Shown: positions 9,480 to 17,401 of the stretch, in pieces
Layout: every line of letters begins with the position of its first letter
Numbering within the stretch: the stretch's first letter is position 1
Assembly: GCA_964425225.1 (NCBI GenBank)
Contig: CAYRMD010000010.1
Location: 17,575-81,574 of the forward strand
DNA: 64,000 nucleotides
Direction of reading: 5' to 3'
From: BPJU01 sp964425225
Lineage (GTDB): Bacteria > Planctomycetota > Planctomycetia > Pirellulales > Pirellulaceae
Made by a program: the position numbers and the translations under genes
Notes under the pieces: generated by a model
What the model was told of the DNA's origin: nothing
What the model saw: only the letters and a program-made list of their open reading frames with translations
The model's database searches: none

Positions 9480-10355
9480 TCAAGGCGAATTCTCATACCA
9501 ACCCGGTTTCATGCCCAGTGCGGCAACCAGTTCTTCAGTGGCCTGTTGGAAGTGGCTCGGCAATTCGAGCCATGGCGCACATCGGCACAAGGCATGCGGA
9601 TGCACTCTCTTGAGATTCTCACCCAACTCCATCTGCAAATCCGAGTATGAACAACCCCAAAAGAAGTGGGCGGCAATTCGTAACGGAGGATCGACAGTGG
9701 CAGTCGCTGACGATTCCCTACGTGTTTCTGGAGTTAACAATTCGTCGATCGTAAGGAAAACAACTTGCCAACGTTCCCGAGCCTGAAGCTTTTCTACTTG
9801 CTCGACACACACAACTAATCCGGCCAGGGCCGATTGCCACTTAGCCTTGGTGCGCGGCGGCCATTGCCGTGCCACCAGCCGCGCTAGTGGTTGGCAGTTA
9901 TGCCAATGCTGCCAAAGTTGGCCAAGCGTACAGCCAAACCGAGGATGGCGCCAATCGGCCGCGATTTCGATCGCCGGTTCCAGAACGAATCGACGAAAGG
10001 CTAAACGCGGATGAGGAACGACCAGTTCGGGCCGTTCTTCTGTCTTCTGGTCATACAGCAGTATGTCGATGTCTAACGTGCGAGGGCCCCAACGGACTGT
10101 CCGTTGACGTCCCATTTGTTTTTCGATCTGTTGACACTCCTGCCACGTTTCGTGGAGCGGCAGATCGGTGTGTAGATAGACCACACCGTTGACGTAATCC
10201 GGCTGTCCCCGGGGACCACCGACGGCTGAGTAACGATGCCAGTGGCTACGGGCATGTAGTTGGCCGACGCGCGTAGCGAGTAAATCCACGGCGGTTTCGA
10301 GTTGAAGATAAGGATCGCCGAGATTCGAGCCGAGCCCCAGCAACAATGCGGCCAT
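9480..10355 (-). CDS. folK: HPPK, 2-amino-4-hydroxy-6-hydroxymethyldihydropteridine diphosphokinase with C-terminal extension
   Basis: Folate biosynthesis enzyme that transfers pyrophosphate from ATP to 6-hydroxymethyl-dihydropterin. The HPPK domain fills residues 1-155: LGLGSNLGD at the start, the pterin/ATP loop, and RWGPRTLDIDILLY with the metal-binding D95 and D97, then VVPHPRL and FVLEPAIEI. Usual HPPKs end at about 160 residues. Here another 135 residues follow (WPPRTKAKWQSALAGLVVCVEQ and on) which I cannot assign; the hydrophobic strands suggest a folded domain. In the same orientation as lpxA but 160 bases away. No other fol genes are near. Confidence 0.9.
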   Translation of the reverse strand: MAALLLGLGSNLGDPYLQLETAVDLLATRVGQLHARSHWHRYSAVGGPRGQPDYVNGVVYLHTDLPLHETWQECQQIEKQMGRQRTVRWGPRTLDIDILLYDQKTEERPELVVPHPRLAFRRFVLEPAIEIAADWRHPRFGCTLGQLWQHWHNCQPLARLVARQWPPRTKAKWQSALAGLVVCVEQVEKLQARERWQVVFLTIDELLTPETRRESSATATVDPPLRIAAHFFWGCSYSDLQMELGENLKRVHPHALCRCAPWLELPSHFQQATEELVAALGMKPGWYENSP

Positions 10356-10868
10356 AATGAATACTCATAAAGCACGGAGGGCCATGCATCCGCAGAGTTG
10401 ACGCGCAACCATGATTATAGAGGACGCACACGGCGAACCGGTATAATGAGGTGCACGCGGCTTTTCGCGTACCTGGCTCGAGAAAAACACTGGGGTGGGC
10501 GTCCAGGCCGCGGGCTACGCCGGCTGTCGCATCCCTCAGTCGCCGCCCCCCAGGAAACAACCTATCCGCCTCGGCTTAATCCTGCGCGATTGCGCTGCGA
10601 ACCTTGGTGGCAAAACGGTTTCGGTCACCGCGACTGGCGAACCGACCGACTGCTGACCGACAGCGGTGGCTTTCCGAGTCGCGCGGAGCATAGTTTTCGA
10701 CCGCCTGTCGCGATCTGTCAAGTTCGTTAAAACTTTGAGGTAGGGTTATCTAACCGGCAAGAGCTTTTTTGCATGGTAAAAATGCAATAATTAGCTTAAG
10801 AAGCTACGGGCCGCGTAGCCAAGCTTGGCTACGGGTGATTGTGAAAAACTCGTTGGTAGGATTCGCGC
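10356..10868. other. Intergenic region with several dyads
   Basis: About 510 bases between the divergent folK and the 749-residue protein gene. The left 350 bases show nothing I recognise. The right 130 bases are AT-richer and contain GGTTA-TC-TAACC (around 10745-10756), TTGCAT-7 bases-ATGCAA (around 10769-10788) and a 20-base perfect palindrome at 10814-10833, which suggests a regulatory region for the downstream gene. Confidence 0.45.
10814..10833. promoter_or_regulatory. Perfect 20-bp palindrome, possible operator
   Basis: CGTAGCCAAG followed by its exact complement CTTGGCTACG, centred on a HindIII-like AAGCTT, ending 35 bases before the ATG at 10869. A gapless palindrome of this length suits binding of a dimeric regulator better than an RNA hairpin. 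A partial repeat of one half (AGCTACGG) lies just upstream at 10802. Confidence 0.4.
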
Positions 10869-13118
10869 TTGCCACCGCTTGCTGGTAAAAAACGCTTGGA
10901 ATACTTGAGCCCGCGGCAGATTTTCCGCAAAGCTCGCCGCGCGCTTATCGCAAAGCTCGCAGTGGTTCGGCCTGCCACATGGGCGATGGCCGCAAGTCTG
11001 GTAAGTGCCTCAGGAGCGATTCTAGCGCTTGTTGTGCTCGTGCCAGACCGTTCTCTTCCAGCGCATCTATCGATCCTGTTCTTGGCTGTCGCTATTTCCG
11101 CTTGCGCTGCGGCGTTCTCATGGTGGTATGTCGCACGCCGCAAAGGGCGATGGGCATGGTATCGGCGTTGGCGCGCCGAGCGGCGGCGGCTGCGTGCCGA
11201 ACGGCACCGACTGGCTGCCGAACGAGCTGACTGGACAGCATCGCTCGAACAATGGACCGCCCAAATCACCTCGCGCGAAAAACAACTGATCAACCGCCTG
11301 ACCACCTTCCACGAATGGATGGAGTTTCCCCAACCAATTAGCCTGACCGAGGCTGAAAATGATGTGGCGAGCTGGATACAGAAAGACCGTCAATTGGTGG
11401 AGTTGCTCCAACGCCAAACTGAAGCGTTCTTCCAGAAAGTATTGGCGAATGCATACTTGGAGAACAATCAGTTACAGTGGGCCCGCATTCGTGACGATGC
11501 CATCGGTTTGATACGCCAAGTAGCACGCCTGTATCGCCCGGAGGTCGACGAACCGCTCTTGGAGGTAAGTGTCGAACAGATCTTGCGCTCAGCCAGCCGT
11601 GTGTGTCTGCAAATGCTGATCGTCTTGGATCGGCTGCCACTGGATGTCAAACAATACAATCTTAACCGATTGTACGGTTACATTCGGTCGGCCGTGAAGG
11701 CATACGGTATCTACAAAGCAGCCGAGCCGTATTTGCCCTACGTTAGTTCTGCCTATTACCTTGGGCGAGCGGCCATGGGAGCCAACCCGTGGCTGTTGAG
11801 TGCTTGGTGGCTCGTGGGTCGGCAGAGTCAACGGTGGGTCAAGCAATGGGCCGGACGCTTTGTCGAGCGTCAGGCACTGGCATTGTTGCGGGATGTGGTT
11901 CACCTGATTGGGTATGAAGCAGCGGCAGTATACGGAGGCGACTTTTACCACCGTGACGCCAATTGGATTTATGGCGTGGAACTGGTGGAACTCATGAGAA
12001 GTGTCCCATTGGCGCCGGATAGTTTTCGAGCAGCGTTGAATGAGTTAGGCCGATTGCCTCTGCGCAGCGAATATGATCGCGTGTTTTTGTATCGCGCGGT
12101 GGCAGTGCGACAATCGGCGGATCCGGATCGCTATCGTCCCCGCGAATTGCTCACCCCGCAAGAGCGCCAGTCAATTGGGCGTCGATTGGAAAACTTCGCA
12201 CACGCGTTCTGGGTTCACGGAGACCTTTCGCAATGGACTCGCTGGGCTCAACGTGCCGAAGAGCGACTGGGAGTTCGATTCAGTTTTCCCTGCCAGGAGC
12301 CTCTGCCACCCGAAGAGCAACGGATCGAGGCGGTCCGCTCCCTGGCAAGTTACCTGCTGGATCGAAAAGAATGCGAGCTGTCAGCTATCGAAACGTGGCT
12401 GACGAATACCCAGTGTTGGAAACGCCTGAGCACCGAACAACAGGCTGCGATGCGCGAGGAGCTTTTGCAGAATCCACCGTATGTGTTCCTCCTGCCGATG
12501 CTCGAGGTTCGTGGTCCGGAGGTGGAACACTATTGGGCCGACCTGGTGGAGCTAGCCGTGGCCGTACCGCCGCACTTATTTGATTTGGACGATTTGCTGG
12601 CGGAAACAGCCGCTTATTTACACCGCGAAACATCTGCCGTTCGGTACCGCTTCGACCAGGCTCTGCGCCGCCGTCTGGAAACTATCCTTGCCACGCCGGA
12701 CGCCTTGCGCTGCGATCCGCCATCAGGGGTGGTACGTGCCGTGCTGGAGCTTACCGCGGATCGGCCTGGTGTGGAGTTCCTTTATCCGTGTGTCATTCGA
12801 GAATCGAGCGCAATGGCCCAAGCTGTCCTCGAATCGCGTTTCGGGCGATCCGCCTGGCTACTCGGTACCGAGCAGCGTTTAATCGTCTTTTCTGTTTCTC
12901 CGCAAGGATCCCGCATGTTGTGGACTTCCGATACGCCGATTAACCTGCGGCAATATGAAAGTTGGATCGGTTCCCGCTATCTGCTTGACGGGGGCCAATG
13001 GATCGATCCGGCCGACGTCGGTCGCTCCATTTGGGTACCGGCACCACTCTGGAAATCTCGAGCGGATTATTGGCGGCCCCTATTGAGTTCGGCTCTTGTT
13101 CGACAAACCGAAAGCTGA
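10869..13118 (+). CDS. Large hypothetical membrane-anchored protein
   Basis: A 749-residue protein of no family I recognise. Two adjacent membrane helices lie near the N-terminus (about 36-57 and 65-86), followed by an Arg/Glu-rich coiled coil (about 92-145: RRWRAERRRLRAERHRLAAERADW). The middle has an aromatic, helix-rich domain (AYGIYKAAEPYLPYVSSAYYLGRAAMGANPWLLSAWWLVG) that could sit on or in the membrane. The C-terminal 350 residues are soluble and mixed. No catalytic motif is visible. There are dyads upstream, and a response regulator follows 134 bases later in the same direction, so the two may be functionally linked. Confidence 0.8.
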   Translation: MPPLAGKKRLEYLSPRQIFRKARRALIAKLAVVRPATWAMAASLVSASGAILALVVLVPDRSLPAHLSILFLAVAISACAAAFSWWYVARRKGRWAWYRRWRAERRRLRAERHRLAAERADWTASLEQWTAQITSREKQLINRLTTFHEWMEFPQPISLTEAENDVASWIQKDRQLVELLQRQTEAFFQKVLANAYLENNQLQWARIRDDAIGLIRQVARLYRPEVDEPLLEVSVEQILRSASRVCLQMLIVLDRLPLDVKQYNLNRLYGYIRSAVKAYGIYKAAEPYLPYVSSAYYLGRAAMGANPWLLSAWWLVGRQSQRWVKQWAGRFVERQALALLRDVVHLIGYEAAAVYGGDFYHRDANWIYGVELVELMRSVPLAPDSFRAALNELGRLPLRSEYDRVFLYRAVAVRQSADPDRYRPRELLTPQERQSIGRRLENFAHAFWVHGDLSQWTRWAQRAEERLGVRFSFPCQEPLPPEEQRIEAVRSLASYLLDRKECELSAIETWLTNTQCWKRLSTEQQAAMREELLQNPPYVFLLPMLEVRGPEVEHYWADLVELAVAVPPHLFDLDDLLAETAAYLHRETSAVRYRFDQALRRRLETILATPDALRCDPPSGVVRAVLELTADRPGVEFLYPCVIRESSAMAQAVLESRFGRSAWLLGTEQRLIVFSVSPQGSRMLWTSDTPINLRQYESWIGSRYLLDGGQWIDPADVGRSIWVPAPLWKSRADYWRPLLSSALVRQTES

Positions 13119-13252
13119 GAATTCCCTCCGAAAGTCTAGAATTCCCTCGAAGACTTGTACGGGACTCCGAGCCGGTTTAGCATGAGGGGTGTAGGTGGTC
13201 AGGGCGTTGACCGCCTGTGGGTGCTAGGTAGCCGTAGAAAGGAAGAGGCGTT

Positions 13253-13696
13253 ATGTCAAGTCCTGCGGTTGGGCGGCCGTTAGAGTTGTTACTAATCGAA
13301 GACAATTTGATGGATGCCCAGGTTGCTATCCGAGCCCTGCGGGACGGTCAGGTGATTCACCGAATGACGTTAGTCGTCGACGGCGAAGAGGCGCTAGAAT
13401 TCTTGAAACGATGCGGTCGGTTCAAACGTGCGCCTCGTCCGGACATCGTCTTGTTGGATCTCTTCTTGCCGAAACGCAGTGGCTTGGAAGTACTGGCAGA
13501 AATTCGGCAAGATCCGGAGTTGCACAACCTGCCGGTTGTGGTGTTGACTACCAGCGAAGATGAAGCCATGCGTGCCGAGTGTGAGCGATACGAAGTGGAT
13601 TGCTACCTCGTGAAACCCGTCAACCTAGAAAAATTCATCCGAGTGGTTCAGCAAATCAAGCGTTTGTTGCTTGAAGATGTCATCCTCCCGGTGTGA
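13253..13696 (+). CDS. Single-domain response regulator (CheY/Rcp1-like receiver)
   Basis: A 147-residue stand-alone receiver. The acidic pocket is E16-D17 (LLIEDN), the phosphoacceptor is D69 (IVLLDLFLPKRSG), the switch residue is T99/T100 (VVVLTTSED) and the conserved lysine is K121 (YLVKPV). There is no output domain, so it would act by protein contact. The alpha1 and CGRFKRAPRPD insertion match the Rcp1-like class that partners phytochrome-type or hybrid histidine kinases. No kinase gene is close by. A good Shine-Dalgarno (AAAGGAAGAGG) precedes the ATG. The shell-protein gene starts 34 bases after its stop, probably in the same transcript. Confidence 0.93.
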   Translation: MSSPAVGRPLELLLIEDNLMDAQVAIRALRDGQVIHRMTLVVDGEEALEFLKRCGRFKRAPRPDIVLLDLFLPKRSGLEVLAEIRQDPELHNLPVVVLTTSEDEAMRAECERYEVDCYLVKPVNLEKFIRVVQQIKRLLLEDVILPV

Positions 13697-13730
13697 TTTC
13701 GGTTCATACCAAGGGCACAAGGAACGTGCC

Positions 13731-14399
13731 GTGTCGGACGATCCGTTTTTACCGGCCCCTGCGCTTGGTATCTTAGAAACCCATGGCTTGACGCCGGCTT
13801 TAGTGGCGCTAGATGTGATGGAGAAGTCGGCTCCGGTACGGGTCGTCGAAGCGGAGCTGAACGACGCCCGCGGGTACGTGCTGAAGATCGTCGGCCCGAT
13901 TCCCGCCGTTGCGACTGCCTTGCAGGCAGCTCGAACGGTAGCCGAGCAAATGGGTGGCCATCCCATCGTTCACCAAATCGGTGCCCCCGATCGTCACGCG
14001 TGGAAAGGCGTACGAAGTGTTATCGAGTACAATCCGCTTATTCAGCAACCCATCGTATTTCAGCCCGATTCTCTACGAGCGGCTAGGCAAATTGTCCAGG
14101 AGGCACAGCCAGTGAGTCAACCGGAATCATTCGCGCTGGGGCTCATTGAAACCCAAGGTTTTACTGCGGTGTTCGAGGCCGTCGATACGGCATGCAAGAC
14201 TGCCAACGTCGAAGTCATAGGCAAGGAAAAATTAGGGGGAGGTTATGTCACCGTGATTCTCAAAGGCGATGTGGCTGCGGTTAAAGCAGCGGTGCAAGCC
14301 GGTGCCCAACGAGTCGAAGGGCTCGGCAAGCTCATCGCTGCGCATGTGATTGCACGTCCCAGTCCCTCCGTTCTAAGTCTGCTTCCGCGATCCGGCTAG
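13731..14399 (+). CDS. Bacterial microcompartment shell protein with two tandem BMC domains (BMC-T)
   Basis: A 222-residue fusion of two BMC domains, which would trimerise into a pseudohexameric shell tile. Domain 2 (about 134-210) is canonical: ALGLIETQGFTAVFEAVDT, the edge lysine in CKTANVEVIG, the pore loop KEKLGGGYVTV, then LKGDVAAVKAAVQAGAQ and HVIARP. Domain 1 (about 10-85) is more divergent (ALGILETHGLTPALVALDVMEKSAPVRVVE, then a different pore loop ELNDARGYVLKI). GTG 13731 is chosen because AAGGA lies 7 bases before it and the first BMC strand begins just after. No other shell protein, signature enzyme or encapsulation-peptide gene lies within the window, which is unusual. The next gene begins 7 bases after the stop. 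Confidence 0.88.
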   Translation: MSDDPFLPAPALGILETHGLTPALVALDVMEKSAPVRVVEAELNDARGYVLKIVGPIPAVATALQAARTVAEQMGGHPIVHQIGAPDRHAWKGVRSVIEYNPLIQQPIVFQPDSLRAARQIVQEAQPVSQPESFALGLIETQGFTAVFEAVDTACKTANVEVIGKEKLGGGYVTVILKGDVAAVKAAVQAGAQRVEGLGKLIAAHVIARPSPSVLSLLPRSG

Positions 14400-14406
14400 G
14401 CACCCT

Positions 14407-15063
14407 ATGCAAGTATTGGTCGAATCCCACCCGCATCTTTATTTAAGGGGGTTTCTCACGGAGCTATCCCAACCGCTGGGACAACTATCGACGCCGGCCC
14501 GCGTCAAGGATCTGCTGCGTCTTGACTTTAAGGCTCCCATCGAGCGACCACCGGGATTGGAACCGGCGGTGCGCGACATGCTACGTTACGGGGGATTCAA
14601 ACCGTCCGGAAGAAGCAAACCGTCTTCCGAATACCTGATGGCGGCAGCACAGTCAGGCCGTTTTCCTCAAGTCAACCTCCTGGTGGATCTAGCCAACGGC
14701 GTCTCGTTGCATTCCGGGTTACCCATCAGCTTAGTGGATCTGGGTCGGCTGAGTCCGCCCCTTATCGTGAAAATCGCGTCTGCCGGAAGTGCGTATCCAT
14801 TTAACCCCTCGGGTCAGCAAATCGATGTGTCGGGCCTGGTCTGCTTGCACGATGCGATGGGACCCTGTGCTAACGCCGTCAAAGATGCGCAGCGCGTCAA
14901 GACCGATGCCACCACCACAGTCACCTTGACACTGATTTGGGGTTGCCGGGCGTTCGCTTGGTATGTCGAGCAGGCCGAGCGCTGGTACCGTTATATTTTG
15001 GGTGAGTTAGGTTTCCGTGTGACGGAGTTATCATTCCAGCGGATCGGCGAGTCGATTAGCTGA
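14407..15063 (+). CDS. B3/B4 tRNA-binding domain protein
   Basis: A 218-residue stand-alone B3/B4 domain, the fold found in the beta subunit of phenylalanyl-tRNA synthetase (PheT). The family signature is present around residues 58-112: MLRYGGFKPSGRSKPSSEYL, GRFPQVNLLVDLANGVSLHSGLPISLVDLGRL. Stand-alone members are poorly characterised; the parent domain recognises tRNA or misacylated amino acids. It begins 7 bases after the shell-protein stop with only a weak Shine-Dalgarno, so translational coupling is likely. Its stop codon lies inside a hairpin shared with the convergent kinase gene. Whether it really works with the microcompartment protein is unknown. Confidence 0.75.
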   Translation: MQVLVESHPHLYLRGFLTELSQPLGQLSTPARVKDLLRLDFKAPIERPPGLEPAVRDMLRYGGFKPSGRSKPSSEYLMAAAQSGRFPQVNLLVDLANGVSLHSGLPISLVDLGRLSPPLIVKIASAGSAYPFNPSGQQIDVSGLVCLHDAMGPCANAVKDAQRVKTDATTTVTLTLIWGCRAFAWYVEQAERWYRYILGELGFRVTELSFQRIGESIS

Positions 15064-15078
15064 TCGAGTCGATCAGCT
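15058..15078. terminator. Hairpin between convergent genes
   Basis: AGCTGATCG, three-base loop AGT, then CGATCAGCT: a perfect 9-bp stem overlapping the stop codon of the B3/B4 gene and 36 bases from the stop of the convergent kinase gene. No run of T follows on either side, so it may stop transcription in both directions only weakly or protect 3' ends. Confidence 0.45.
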
Positions 15079-15113
15079 CACCGAGTCGGCCCGCATGCCG
15101 GTTGGTTCCAGGA

Positions 15114-16172
15114 TCAGTCGATTAGCCACCGGGTTACGCAGGGTGCACCTTTCTCCAGAAATCGCCGGCGAATTTCATCTGGATGAGCAACGCCCGTGGT
15201 ACCCAATTGTTCGATGGTGATCGACGCTACCAGGTTGGCAAACGCAGCAGCTTCCCAGGGCGAAGCGCCCGCCAACAGGCCGCTCACAATAGCGCTGCTG
15301 GCGGCATCTCCGGCGCCGACAATGTCAATCGGTCCTGTCACCGGAACAGCGTGTACCTTGACGGGCTGGGTGTCAGGTAGAGCTACCAGGATGCCCTCTT
15401 CACCCAAGGTGCAGAAGGCAGGCTGTTGCGTGCAATGTACGCGAGCCGTAACGGACTCCCACAACTGCTGCCGACTGGACATCTCGTTACGGCCAGTGGC
15501 CTGGAGAAACTCACGACGGTTTCCCTTTGCCATACCCACGCGAAAGCATCCTAAACGCTCGCGACTATCGACCAACACTAGCTTGTCCGGCATCCAGTGA
15601 CAGAGTTGCTCAAGGACCTGACGCGTACGTGGGTTTACGACTCCGTTAGCTTCCTCGGGAACTTGATCCAACACGATCCACCCGTCGCATTCTGCAAACG
15701 CCGTTTGCAGACTTGAGGTAAGCATCTGTTGGGCGGTTTCCGACAACGGATGGCGCGAGCGAACATCCAAACGATTCAACTCGTACGGCGGTTGGCCCGT
15801 GCGTAACTCGATCGGTTTCGTGTACGTAGGCGTCATCCGGTCTGCCAGGCGTAGGATTCTCGTTGTATCCACCGGCAGTCCGTCCATGGCACGAAGTAGG
15901 TCGTACGCGTGGCCGTCGTCCCCGATGACCGTCACCGGCACGATACGGCCGACTCCAAGGGCCGCCAGATTGTTCATGATCGTGCCGAGGGCTCCCGGAG
16001 AGTTACGGATGCGAACCACCTGATGAGCCGGACGACCTGTTTCTATCGAACGCTCCTCTAGTTCCGGATCAATCTCTAGGTACCGATCCAAGAACAGGTC
16101 ACCAAGAAGGCCGATGGTGAGCCCTGGCAGGTTCTGCAGGATCATCTCGAGCCGCTCACGGGTCAATTGCAT
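15114..16172 (-). CDS. PfkB-family sugar kinase, RfaE/HldE-kinase-like
   Basis: A 352-residue ribokinase-fold enzyme. It has the substrate-region glycine pair (NSPGALGTIMNNLAALG), LVDSRE in the linker, and the catalytic signature GPIDIVGAGDAASSAIVSGLLAG with base D289. The closest named relatives I recognise are the kinase domains of RfaE/HldE, which phosphorylate D-glycero-D-manno-heptose 7-phosphate for the LPS core; another sugar cannot be excluded. There is no adenylyltransferase domain. The open frame extends to 16379, but ATG 16172 (GGGGGC upstream) gives the natural kinase start. The gene diverges from rpmJ across 109 bases and converges on the B3/B4 gene. Confidence 0.75.
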   Translation of the reverse strand: MQLTRERLEMILQNLPGLTIGLLGDLFLDRYLEIDPELEERSIETGRPAHQVVRIRNSPGALGTIMNNLAALGVGRIVPVTVIGDDGHAYDLLRAMDGLPVDTTRILRLADRMTPTYTKPIELRTGQPPYELNRLDVRSRHPLSETAQQMLTSSLQTAFAECDGWIVLDQVPEEANGVVNPRTRQVLEQLCHWMPDKLVLVDSRERLGCFRVGMAKGNRREFLQATGRNEMSSRQQLWESVTARVHCTQQPAFCTLGEEGILVALPDTQPVKVHAVPVTGPIDIVGAGDAASSAIVSGLLAGASPWEAAAFANLVASITIEQLGTTGVAHPDEIRRRFLEKGAPCVTRWLID

Positions 16173-16220
16173 GGGATGCCCCCATGAAGCAAACGCCTGT
16201 GCGCCTGGCACAAACTCCCC

Positions 16221-16250
16221 TTGCCATACTTCCACCAAGCTGCGTATATT
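16221..16250 (+). promoter_or_regulatory. Candidate sigma70-type promoter of the alpha operon
   Basis: TTGCCA (16221-16226), 18-base spacer, TATATT (16245-16250), 31 bases before the rpmJ start. It fits the divergent arrangement with the kinase gene. Predicted by eye only. Confidence 0.4.
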
Positions 16251-16281
16251 GCATAATTCCCCGGTTGGGAGGAACGAGACG

Positions 16282-16395
16282 ATGAAAGTACGAGCAAGCG
16301 TTAAGCGGATATGCGAGCACTGCCGTGTGGTGCGTCGCAAGGGCCGCGTGTACATTATCTGCAAGAACCGTCGCCACAAGCAACGCCAGGGTTAG
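16282..16395 (+). CDS. rpmJ: 50S ribosomal protein L36
   Basis: A 37-residue protein, MKVRASVKRICEHCRVVRRKG and on, with the zinc-binding set C11, C14, C27 and H32 intact (C+ form). It opens the alpha operon here. A Shine-Dalgarno GGAGGAACG precedes the ATG. In most bacteria infA lies just upstream; here the upstream gene is a divergent kinase, so the operon has been cut off from the spc cluster at this point. Confidence 0.97.
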   Translation: MKVRASVKRICEHCRVVRRKGRVYIICKNRRHKQRQG

Positions 16396-16545
16396 GCTTT
16401 TGGGGTGCAAACCAGCCCGTTGCTTCGCTTGGAGCGTTCGCTTGGTCGGTGACTGCTTACTGCCCAGCGAATCAACGATTTAAATTAAGAGTTTTCGACG
16501 GGTTAAGCCCAGACACCCAGTAAACATTAAGGAGCCCGCTAGCTT

Positions 16546-16929
16546 ATGCCGCGCATCCTGGGGGTAGACATCCCAAGTGACAAGCCGACTGTTATTTCGT
16601 TGCAATACCTGTACGGGGTTGGACCCCGGATAGCCCGCGAGTTATGCCAAAAGGCTAAAGTGGATCCGCAGCGTCGAGCTCGGGAGTTGAGCGAAGACGA
16701 AGTGGGCCGCTTGGCAGCTTTGTTAGAGCGGGATTATATGGTCGAAGGCCCACTACGTCGGCAGGTGGCGCAGAATATCAACCGCTTGCGCGACATTAAA
16801 TGTTATCGCGGGATTCGTCATCGCTTGGGGTTACCCGTGCGCGGTCAGCGTACTCGTACCAACGCCCGGACTCGCAAAGGTCCGAAAAAGACCGTTGCCG
16901 GCAAGAAAGGCGTAAAAGATCTGCGTTAG
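16546..16929 (+). CDS. rpsM: 30S ribosomal protein S13
   Basis: A 127-residue S13 (uS13) of the small-subunit head, contacting 16S rRNA and the P-site tRNA. Family motifs: RILGVDIPSDKPTVISLQYLYGVGP, NINRLRDIKCYRGIRHRLGLPVRGQRTRTNARTRKG with a basic tail ending GKKGVKDLR. AAGGAG lies 13 bases before the ATG. Second gene of the alpha operon, 150 bases after rpmJ and 27 bases before rpsK. Confidence 0.98.
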   Translation: MPRILGVDIPSDKPTVISLQYLYGVGPRIARELCQKAKVDPQRRARELSEDEVGRLAALLERDYMVEGPLRRQVAQNINRLRDIKCYRGIRHRLGLPVRGQRTRTNARTRKGPKKTVAGKKGVKDLR

Positions 16930-16956
16930 GTTCGATGGGATGCCGGAGGTCAATGC

Positions 16957-17337
16957 ATGGCAAAAGCCAAAAAGAAGAAACTTCGCAGAAATGTCACGCA
17001 AGCCGTGGCCCATATTAAAGCCACCTTCAACAATACGATGGTGACGATCACCGACATGAAGGGCGATACTCTCTGTTGGGCCAGTGCCGGTACCTGTGGC
17101 TTTAAAGGGAGCCGCAAGAGTACGCCCTTTGCTGGTCAATGTGCGGCACAGCAAGCAGCGGAAAAAGCCGCAAAATTCGGTGTTCGAGAGTTGGAAGTAC
17201 GAATAAAAGGCCCTGGTGCTGGCCGCGAAAGTGCTATTACGGCTTTGCAATCGGCCGGTATGACTATCAAAGTAATCGAAGACGTCACCCCTATCCCGCA
17301 TAACGGTTGTCGGCCCCGCAAGCGACGTCGCGTCTAG
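16957..17337 (+). CDS. rpsK: 30S ribosomal protein S11
   Basis: A 126-residue S11 (uS11) of the platform. Recognised by HIKATFNNTMVTITDMKGD, SAGTCGFKGSRKSTPFAGQCAAQ, VRIKGPGAGRESAI and the terminal PHNGCRPRKRRRV. GGAGG precedes the ATG. In many bacteria rpsD follows; here rpoA follows directly after 64 bases, so rpsD is not in this operon. Confidence 0.98.
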   Translation: MAKAKKKKLRRNVTQAVAHIKATFNNTMVTITDMKGDTLCWASAGTCGFKGSRKSTPFAGQCAAQQAAEKAAKFGVRELEVRIKGPGAGRESAITALQSAGMTIKVIEDVTPIPHNGCRPRKRRRV

Positions 17338-17401
17338 CGGGCCTGTCCGATACCAGGAAAATCAAGGCGGCTGACGCTTGCCCGTAACACAGGAGGCATC
17401 T

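Noticed and set aside
10398..10730. 110-codon plus-strand frame upstream of the large membrane protein
   Set aside because: Arginine/proline-rich random composition, no Shine-Dalgarno, no motif.
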